Positions 29,801 through 35,662 of a DNA stretch of 35,662 nucleotides are shown one piece after another. The notes under the pieces are model-generated. The model did no database searches. It had not been told where the DNA came from and was given only the letters and a program-made list of their open reading frames with translations. The position numbers were made by a program, and so were the translations under genes. Each line of letters starts with the position of its first letter. The first letter of the stretch is position 1. The stretch is from Mesostigma viride (taxonomy: Eukaryota > Streptophyta > Mesostigmatophyceae > Mesostigmatales > Mesostigmataceae), in assembly GCA_009746045.1 (NCBI GenBank), contig RPFO01001928.1, forward strand, positions 162,501-198,162, given 5' to 3'.

Positions 29801-30508
29801 GGGCAGGTCATTCCTGTCCTGGATGCAGAGAAACTGCTGATCCAGCATTACTTTTTCAATGGGGTGAAAACGTGCCAAGGCTATCTGTAAAGCTCTGTGC
29901 AGCTGCTCTTTATCCATCCCAGGCAGGGGCTCCACTACCACAAACCTTGACCAGGCATCCTTTATGACTAGGTAGTATACCGTGTCCTTCACCACGTGTA
30001 TAACATCCCCAACCAGTTTGCCTCTAGCCAGTGGTGGTGTGGCCACATGCCATTTTCTGGGCTTAGGAGCATATAGCTGACATTGCTCACAGTGCTTACG
30101 TACGTGCCTGCACATCTGTTCCAGATCATGGCCTTGTATTTTATTGGCTAGCCTTTCAGCCACAGCCTCATGGCCCATAACCTTGTGCAGTTGCTCTGCT
30201 AGAGCACCATACGTGATTACCTTTTCTGCTGCTGCACTAAGGGAAGCTATGGTGGGGTCACGCATCATGTGTGACAGTGTCATGTCATATGCCACTTCCC
30301 AATCCACATCATCACACTCAGGCAACACTTGGCAGACAGAAGGTAACAGGAAACCATTTGTGAAAAATGGTGAGGGTAGCTTACAGGTGTCACCCTGGTC
30401 TGCCGCCCCCGCGCGGTTGTAGCGCCCTGGCGTGTCTTGTTGTGCCTGGGTGCCGTGCAGCGCGCTCCTGCTGCAATGGGGTGACGTGTTTTCCAGCATC
30501 CAGGACAA
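26879..30508 (-). CDS. Retrotransposon pol: integrase, SH3-like, protease-like, RT, RNase H
   Basis: 1,209 codons to the stop at 26879. Order by residue: HHCC zinc-binding region H108, H113, C140, C143; integrase core with D168, D223 (MLDQQF) and E253 (GLVERTMRAIR); GDHVLFF ... RWHGPAVVTKI ... KHRLKLYYP (347-402), like the GPY/SH3 tail of chromointegrases; an acidic/Pro linker; aspartic-protease-like ILAVDTQAQVSIIS (D535) with NALLGEPF (596-603); RT with ATDIKRAFLKGD (D814), LQSAPKIF and FVWHGDDQLISG (D908, D909); RNase H with D1051, E1100 (SSNVAECRAV), TDSQSIISFL (D1138) and NAADALTK (D1182). D223 and E253 are 29 residues apart, short of the usual 35. Copia elements normally place the protease before the integrase. 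The protease call rests on motif shape only. The N-terminus is probably fused to gag by frameshift. Confidence 0.85.
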   Translation of the reverse strand: MSWMLENTSPHCSRSALHGTQAQQDTPGRYNRAGAADQGDTCKLPSPFFTNGFLLPSVCQVLPECDDVDWEVAYDMTLSHMMRDPTIASLSAAAEKVITYGALAEQLHKVMGHEAVAERLANKIQGHDLEQMCRHVRKHCEQCQLYAPKPRKWHVATPPLARGKLVGDVIHVVKDTVYYLVIKDAWSRFVVVEPLPGMDKEQLHRALQIALARFHPIEKVMLDQQFLCIQDRNDLPKIEVSGAQDHERQGLVERTMRAIRDVIRKMPSRLADSGSYADRASWAAGVTTQLNAKPIMSSPFGEITPTGLQSGSYASEVHTHYNTQRQHLAKLLAKKDKNNARPVFEVGDHVLFFREGDRGRAHSARWHGPAVVTKIHEEGTAVTIQHDRERVVSKHRLKLYYPPLADVSGVEFLDMDSEQESGGLISPNELAKDVIDASTSTTVEAPVFLSSAAPLQPNSPPGQEDGAQGEQQVAPPSHLEESQNRADPVVPRKSFAEILKALHKAHNTKAVVATGTAQVNAVGDAGQDPSILAVDTQAQVSIISAEAVSGLKMKASPWARVSDFSGKTKMQVKGQVSIQILGMPTPFQVVEGYSGNALLGEPFVSYPGVVISAGRLSVAGVGQVPLDHFKIPLSQISTGLDAAINAVKPKYLPGQEPCVEDLIHSQKLHPSAFGLGRWDVASMSPLSYDDIVRDCQTQIGFLKWLEAFTKAREEWVVPDARSPTHTPPVTPLDAMPAGAKKLRLKFVCKHKPQADGGPPIFHARPCVTEFRGSTELTEAELYTPGIQQTSLKVLLSLFLHQLNTGKDYVCKATDIKRAFLKGDPAIAQQVWRGQVYVVNTPKVWHRDIVQPLLRPNLGVEGLQSAPKIFRLSAQEVFMKLGATYDDIDPCLFVIPHPDGMMMFVWHGDDQLISGPRAAVDAFIAQVSASFEIGKQLELGKEPVKFCGMMLELLQQQGSWVCSMQASAEYIKSCLDVLPVHITPDMCPTIRGKLGWLCATCAPHLAFVSRVDDEVLQEVGARAIKQLLHDGPPLMLHSLDLFTPIHITCMMDSSMESRVVTKVQAREAGLFFLHNQGGKKSLVSWFSRLHKRKAVSSNVAECRAVVSSVLHARYLNHLLVWLQHQAGSSAGVKAHLLTDSQSIISFLANPLAVHSDLDWIVLKQECKYLESKAHVRDKDNAADALTKVPQAAGPQYQVLYGLMNPGYSLK

Positions 30509-30612
30509 ACATCAACGTCAGAACCATAGTCGGGTTTGCCTTTCCAGCAGTCATCTTTTAGGTGCCCCTTACAAAGGCACCTAGTGCAATGCTTGGTGGG
30601 GTCATGAGGCAA
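30280..30612 (-). pseudogene. Gag zinc-knuckle segment, out of frame
   Basis: Carries HCTRCLCKGHLKDDCWKG, a CCHC knuckle (C-x2-C-x4-H-x4-C) followed by CPGC. The frame links poorly to gag upstream (30686-) because of C homopolymers at 30700-30760, and to pol downstream because of a break around 30400-30500. The segment between, rich in Lys, Asn and Gly in alternating frames, is the gag linker. Confidence 0.65.
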
Positions 30613-30685
30613 CCTCTTGTCCCCCCCTGCTGGCTTAGCACCCCCTGGCTTGCTAGCTCCCCCACTTTGTTTTCTGTTTTTATTG

Positions 30686-31948
30686 TTATTGTTCTTTCCC
30701 CCCCCTTGTTTCCACCTCCCCCACTTTTGTTGTTTTTGTTTTTATCCCCCCCATTACCGCCTTTACCTGGGCTACCAGCGACTGCATCTGCTTCTTGGAG
30801 AGCCCCGTACCTGAGGCTTCCTCCCCCTTTACCTGCTTCACCTTTCCCTCCTTGGCTGCAGCAGCAAACGGCTCTAGGCATTGCTGCACATAGGCCATTG
30901 CCTTCCTGAAGTCCTCCCACTTATCCTTCAGACCTGCCAGGATTACTGACAGGGTGGTGGGGTCCAGTTCTGCCTTTTGTAGCCATAGGTGTACTAGGTA
31001 CTTGGCATTGAGCTTCTTCAGCTCCTCATCTCCCTCTATGTACATGACATATTTTTTGTTGTCACTCACATAGTCACGCTTATTGACCTTATAGGCCTCT
31101 ATCCACTGGAAGCCCTTAAGCACTTCTAAGTGCTCCCCCGTGGTAACAAGTGCCCTAAGATCAACCATGAACTGCGCCCACAACACATTTTCTGCCACGT
31201 CTACCCCGCTGCTGGCACGCTTTTGGTACAATTGTACCAACTGCTGGATAGGCTTGGCAGATTGATGGATGGGTGTGGACGCACGTAGAGAGGCAAACCA
31301 ATCACGGACATTGTCGCTAGCATATGCATGTGACAACTTAAACAACCACTCCCTAGCTTCGTCCTGGGTATGGCCCTCTGGCAAACCCGGAAACACTAGC
31401 TTGTCCTCTTTCTTTTTTGGATCAAACCTGGGCCTAGTCAAGGCCATGTTGGAGGTTGTTGTCGTTCCTGCAGTTGGCGGTTGCTGCTGCTGCTGCTGTT
31501 GCTGTGCTGCTGCTGCTGCTGCCGCTCCCCGCCCTCGTGCCGTGTTGGTGCAGACTCCTGGTGCCGTGTCCTGCCCCGCCCTGGTTGCCCCCCTCTCCCC
31601 GTCATCCGCCCCCTCGTCCCTCCTCCGCTTTGGCTGGGGTGCGCATGCCTCTGCCTGCGCCCTTCGCTTGGCCGGCTTCAGCGATGCCACTAGCCTGGCC
31701 ACCGTGTCGGCCAACGTCGCCTGCTCGCCTGGAGACAGCGGGGTCTGCTTCCAGCATGGCTTGCGCCAGCTGAAGCTGATCAATGAGGTCCTCCCTGTTG
31801 GACAGGTTAGACGGTCCGGCTTCACCAGGCTGCCTGTAAACACGCGTGCGTGCGGCAGTGCCATCACGGTTGGTGATGGTCTTCTTAGGCTGCGACAAAT
31901 AATAAAACATTTGGCTTGCAGAAACATCCTCATCCGGCCCAAGGCCAA
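30686..31948 (-). pseudogene. Retrotransposon gag (capsid region)
   Basis: The useful part runs from about residue 70 of this 420-codon frame: LSPGEQATLADTVARLVASL (helical), a Gln/Ala-rich linker (repeat of CAG/CTG type codons), then MALTRPRFDPKKKEDKLVFP at residue 168, followed by an all-helical region with WLFKLSHAYASDNVRDWFASL and LQKAELDPTTLSVILAGLKDKW. The layout resembles gag of Copia/Metaviridae elements: capsid-like helices, basic linker, then CCHC knuckle in the next frame. The first ~70 codons look like out-of-frame sequence; the true upstream coding continues in another frame at 31602-32066. Confidence 0.65.
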
Positions 31949-33065
31949 ACTCGACTCTCACCGCTTCACCAAGCGGTCCCCTCACCGCTGTCTTACGTGC
32001 ATGCTTGAGCATGCGTCGTCGCTGCTTCAGGATGCGCTCTCCATCCTTCCCACATTGGCTTCCCACCGTGCCAGCGAGCGTCTGTAACGCTCCTGCGCCT
32101 CCGGCCTGCCAGGCGCCTCCATCTCAGCCATGCGCTGCAGCTTCATCGCCTGCGCCTTTTTCCATACCCTGAGTTCGCGGACCATCCGGTCCCGGCGCAC
32201 CTGGGTGATCGACATTTTGAGCTTGATGCGCTCCGCCAGCGCGATTTGCCTCACCCGCTCCGCCTGCTCGCGCTCCTTCTTGGCCTCTGCCGCGGCCCTC
32301 CGCGCCTGCCGACGCTGCTTGTCGGCTGAACGTCTCCATGCGCTTCTGCGCTTCACGCTCCCGCGCCGTCATTGCCGGGGTCATGAGGATCTCGTCCTCA
32401 GCAGATGCCCCCGACGGACCTGTCAAAGAGAACTCCGACTCCTGATGCACACCTAGGTGTACCTTCGGCTCACGAGACCGACGCAACTTTTAAAACATGC
32501 AAGGTCCCCCCGACGCATCACCTCAAACTGCTCCTCGCCAGAAGCCACACTGCTGCGAAACAACGCCCGGCGCACGTTCTCAGCATCCGCCCTCTGCTGG
32601 GCGCGAGCACGTGCGTGCGTGTCCGCGCGCCGAAGCTCCCTCTCCTCGCGCTCAGCCATCGCCCTGGCGAGCCTTCATCTGCGGCCACCTGCCGCGAGCG
32701 TGCGTCGTCCTGCTCCTCGGCTGAGGAACCAGGCTGGAGCCCATACAGCTCCATGGACTCCTCCTCTGCAGGAGGTGCCGAAGGTCCCCCCCGCCGCTGC
32801 AGCTGTCGGGGCGTAAGGAGGACCCCTCGGCCTGTTGACCACAGGCGTGGATCCCCTCCCCTGCGGATACAGGGGCACTCGCAGCACCACGCTGCTGTAC
32901 GAACCATCGGACAAGTGGCCCGATGAAGACGTCCGACGTCGTCGGGTCAGCCTCCATAGACTGATTGAAGCTCCTCGCCGCCCGCTCAATCTCTGCCTGG
33001 GCGGCAAGCTCCGAGTCGACGTCCCGACGATGAGGACGTCGGAGCTGGACCGGCTCCTGGGGCAT
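31602..33065 (-). pseudogene. N-terminal gag extension, broken by several frameshifts
   Basis: Successive minus frames pick up one coherent, charged, helical protein: 33065- (MPQEPVQLRRPHRRDVDSEL), 32659-32453 (MAEREERELRRADTHARARA), 32486- (MRRSREPKVHLGVHQESEF; EILMTPAMTAREREAQKRME), 32356-32027 (RRAAAEAKKEREQAERVRQI, likely coiled coil) and 32066-31602 (SASQMFYYLSQPKKTITNRD; NLSNREDLIDQLQLAQAMLE). It lies between the 5' LTR and capsid, so it is most likely a long gag N-terminus. At least four frame changes are needed. No domain recognised. Confidence 0.5.
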
Positions 33066-33196
33066 TGGAGCCTTACCCTTGTTGCATTTGGGTTAGACAT
33101 TTTTAAAAAAAATGGAGGTAGAAAATGGAATGGGTTGTTTTGCGAAATGAACGCGCTCGTCGTCTTTGTGTGTATGTTTTTGGAGTTTTTAATGCA

Positions 33197-33573
33197 AGTT
33201 ATGCAACACAAAGCTTGGAATGCTTGGGCACTGCCAAATGGCGTGTGTGCGTGAACGACGAGACACCTTGGCATTAGGATAATGTGGCACATATACTGCT
33301 GGCCAGCCGTCAACGATGGCTGGCCAGACTTTGCGTAAGTTAAACTAACTTACTGATCCTGGACGGACTAACCTATCAGTTACAACCTGATCTAGTCAGT
33401 CCTAACATGACAACTACAGTCCCGGTACTGAGGTACCGGCTCATCACATACTGAGTACAGCCACGTGTCCATGCCACGACTGCTCTAGTCCAGCACCGTC
33501 CCAGTACCCAATTGGGCGCCGGCGGTGCTGGCACGTGTCCACTTAGGCTACAGGCGGGAGACTTAGACTAACT
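33197..33573 (-). repeat. 5' LTR (377 bp)
   Basis: Partner of 26113-26495, same ends (AGTTA/TAACT). Promoter and polyadenylation signals should be here, but I cannot point to a specific TATA box. About 130 bp of leader separates it from the first gag-like ATG at 33065. Confidence 0.9.
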
Positions 33574-34160
33574 AGGGGGTGAGGGGGTGAGGGGTGAGCG
33601 GGTGAGGGGGTGAGGGGGTGAGCGGGTGAGGGGGTGAGGGGGTGAGGGGTGAGGGGGTGAGGGGGTGAGGGGGTGAGGGGGTGAGGGGCCGGTGAGGGGT
33701 GAGGGGGTGAGGGGGTGAGGGGGTGAGGGGGTGAGGGGGTGAGGGGGTGAGGAGGGCGAAGGGGTGAGGGGGTGAGGGGGTGACGGGGTGAGGGGGTGAG
33801 GGGGTGAGGGGGTGAGGGGGTGAGGGGTGAGGGGGTGAGGGGGTGAGGGGGTGAGGGGTGAGGGGTGAGGGGGTGACGGGGTGAGGAAGTGAGGGGGTGA
33901 AGGGGTGAAGGGGTGAAGGGGTGAGGGGGTGAGGGGGTGAGGGGTGACGGGGTGAGGAAGTGAGGGGTGAGGGGGTGAAGGGGTGAAGGGGTGAAGGGGT
34001 GAAGGGGTGAAGGGGTGAAGGGGTGAAGGGGTGAAGGGGTGAAGGGGTGAAGGGGTGAAGGGGTGAAGGGGTGAAGGGGTGAAGGGGTGAAGGGGTGAAG
34101 GGGTGAAGGGGTGAGGGGGTGAAGGGGTGAAGGGGTGAAGGGGTGAAGCGGTGAAGAGGT
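33574..34160 (+). repeat. GGGGGTGA / GGGGTGAA array, right part
   Basis: The repeat starts at the right edge of the LTR element. It is mostly GAGGGGGT units up to about 33960, then a homogeneous block of GAAGGGGT (33970-34150). The long Pro/Thr/Ser-rich minus frames through it are artefacts. Confidence 0.95.
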
Positions 34161-34440
34161 GATGAGGGGAGGAGGTGATGAGGGGAGGAGGGGAGGAGGT
34201 GATGAGGGGAGGAGGGGAGGAGGTGATGAGGTGATGAGGGAGGAGGGAGGAGGGAGGAGGGGAGGAGGGGGAGGAGGAGGAGGAGGGAGGAGGGGAGGAG
34301 GGGAGGAGGGGAGGGGAGGGAGGGGGAGGAGGGGGCAGGAGGGAGGAGGGAGGGCCGGCAGGAGGGCCGGAGGAGGGCCGGGAGAGGGCGGCGGGAGGGC
34401 TGCGAGGAGGGGCCGGTAGGAGGGCCGGGAGGACTTGGGG
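34161..34440 (+). repeat. GGAGGGGA polypurine array
   Basis: Continues from the previous array through GAGGTGAT units into GGAGGGGAGG and GGAGGAGGA, with GGGCCGG interruptions at 34350-34435. Almost pure purine on the plus strand. Confidence 0.9.
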
Positions 34441-34851
34441 CCGGTGAGGAGGGCCACGATTGCAAAATCTTGTTCTCTACTGTCCTTAATATGGAGCATG
34501 CACTACTTTCCTTTATACTAGTGTATTATCAAAACCTGCCTTGGTATCAAACATGTCAGACATGCATGTGTGTCACTCCCACCATACAACAACATGTGGC
34601 TTCTAGTCCGTCTTCTTTCATGATTTTTCCTTCACTCACAATAGTGTAGGATGCAAGCTGCCCCCGCATTGCAATTATGGTGCATGCACTTACAAGCGCA
34701 TTAGTGCAAGAGAAGGGAAGTAACAGGGCTGGCCAGGAGCCCTGCAAGGAATGGAAAATTGGCGGGTCAGGGGGAGTGGTTGCGACGTTATTCATATCAA
34801 AGTGCGCTAAGAGCTGTCTTTCTATATACTACTGTTTTTGTTTTAAACTCC
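34441..34851. other. Unique spacer between purine and pyrimidine arrays
   Basis: About 410 bp of mixed composition with no recognisable gene. A 79-codon minus frame (34795-34556) has no motif. Confidence 0.5.
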
Positions 34852-35662
34852 ATTCCCCCCCCCCCCCCCCCTTCTCCCTTCTCCCTTCTCCCCTTCTCCC
34901 CTTCTCCCCTCCTCCCTCCTCCCCTCCTCCCTCCTCCCCTCCTCCCCTCCTCCCCTCCTCCCCTCCTCCCCTCCCTCCCTCCTCCTCCCTCCCCCTCCCC
35001 CCTCCTCCCCTCCTCCCCTCCCTCCTCCCCTCCTCCCCTCCTCCCCTCCTCCCCTCCTCCTCCTCCCCCTCCCCTCCTCCCCTCCTCCCTCTCTCCCTCC
35101 TCCCCTCCCTCCCCTCCTCCCCTCCTCCCCTCCTCCCACTCCTCCCCTCCTCCCCTTCTCCTCCTTCCCCCTCCTCCCCTCCCCCTCCTCCCCCTCCCCT
35201 CCTCCCCCTCCTCCCCTCTCCCTCCTCCCTCCTTCCCCTCCCTCCCCTCCTCCTCCCCTCCCCTCCTCCCTCCTCCCTCTCCCCTCCTCCTCCTCCCCTC
35301 CTCCCTCCTCCCTCCTCCCTCCTTCCCCTCCCCTCCTCCCCTCCTCCCCTCCTCCCCTCCCCCCCTCCTCCCCCACTCCCTCCCCTCCTCCCCTCCTCCC
35401 TCCTCCCCTCCTCCCCTCCTCCCTCCTCCCTCCTCCTCCTCCCCTCCTCCCCTCCTCCCTCCTCCCTCCTCCCCCTCCTCCCTCCTCCCCTCCTCCCCCT
35501 CCTCCCCTCCTCCCCTCCTCCCTCCTCCCCTCCTCCCCTCCTCCCCTCCTCCCTTCTTCCTCCTCCCTTCTCCCCTCCTCCCCTCCTCCCCTCCTCCCCT
35601 CCTCCCCTACTCCCCTACTCCCCTCCCCCTCCTCCCCTACTCCCCTCCCCCTCCCGGCCCTC
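34852..35662 (+). repeat. CCCCTCCTC polypyrimidine array (runs off the window)
   Basis: Begins with a run of about 18 C (34855-34872), then about 790 bp of CTCCTCCC and CTCCCC units with almost no purine on the plus strand. It is the complement in type of the GGAGGGGA array at 34161-34440. The Gly/Glu/Arg-rich minus frame through it is an artefact. Confidence 0.95.

Larger units (their letters stand above)
26113..33573 (-). mobile_element. Copia-like LTR retrotransposon with unusual domain order
   Basis: A 7,461 bp element: direct repeats at 26113-26495 and 33197-33573 flank gag and pol read on the minus strand. AGGGG borders both ends (26108-26112; 33574-33578), a 5 bp target duplication, though in low-complexity sequence. 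RT and RNase H are of the Copia/Pseudoviridae type, yet the integrase carries a C-terminal SH3/GPY-like module, and the protease-like domain lies between integrase and RT. Pol is one open frame of 1,209 codons. Gag and its N-terminal extension carry frameshifts at homopolymers. A purine-rich tract (AAAGTGGG on minus, about 26503-26496) abuts the 3' LTR as expected of a polypurine tract. No tRNA primer site was recognised. Confidence 0.9.

Noticed and set aside
33543-34499. Pro/Ser/Thr/His-rich frames of about 300 residues resembling hydroxyproline-rich wall proteins
   Set aside because: Generated by the GGGGTGAA array; both overlapping frames are open and no signal peptide or flanking domain exists.
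34843-35376. Gly/Glu/Arg-rich minus frame
   Set aside because: Translation of the polypyrimidine array.

Overview
The window looks like nuclear DNA of a green alga, probably Chlamydomonadales (volvocine or relative). I infer this from a secreted modular protein with C-type-lectin-like modules and a root-cap/VWD-like C-terminus, from L1-, R2/NeSL- and Copia-type retroelements, from GT-AG introns with GC-rich exons, and from abundant G-rich tandem repeats. The organism is an inference; no marker gene is present.

Layout. 1-2.9 kb: no recognisable gene, a degenerate TGGG/TGGT minisatellite and a small inverted repeat. 2.9-6.8 kb: two ORF1-only L1-like retroelements lying tail to tail and forming a 3.9 kb inverted repeat. 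6.8-8.0 kb: a tiny 3' fragment of the same element family, then the decayed 3' end of an ORF2-bearing L1-like element. All three right-hand 3' ends share a 12-14 nt stem-loop motif. 8.7-25.9 kb: the only host gene I can support. It lies on the minus strand as seven exons (about 2.1 kb of coding sequence spread over 17 kb), and its order from the 5' side is Cys mini-module, lectin module, mini-module, lectin module, mini-module, C-terminal exon, last exon with stop. All five module exons are phase 1-1 with lengths divisible by three. The 5' end of the gene is not identified.

The introns are packed with repeats: an R2/NeSL-like non-LTR element with RT, zinc finger and restriction-like endonuclease (14.6-17.7 kb), GGGC/GGGT tetranucleotide arrays (18.8-19.5 kb), ~95 bp and ~74 bp tandem repeats, a 1 kb array of an 8 bp unit (22.6-23.6 kb), and a 1,090 bp palindrome made of three smaller palindromes with a 5 bp target-site duplication (24.1-25.2 kb).

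26.1-33.6 kb: a nearly complete but frameshifted LTR retrotransposon on the minus strand, inserted in a GGGGGTGA array with a 5 bp duplication. Its RT and RNase H are Copia-like, but the order reads gag, integrase, protease-like, RT, RNase H, with a chromointegrase-like SH3 tail after the integrase. 33.6-35.7 kb: long polypurine then polypyrimidine arrays running off the window.

The best candidates for something undescribed are the palindrome-of-palindromes with co-varying arms, the domain-permuted Copia-like element, and the shared 3' stem-loop plus self-complementary AATT tail of the L1-like family.
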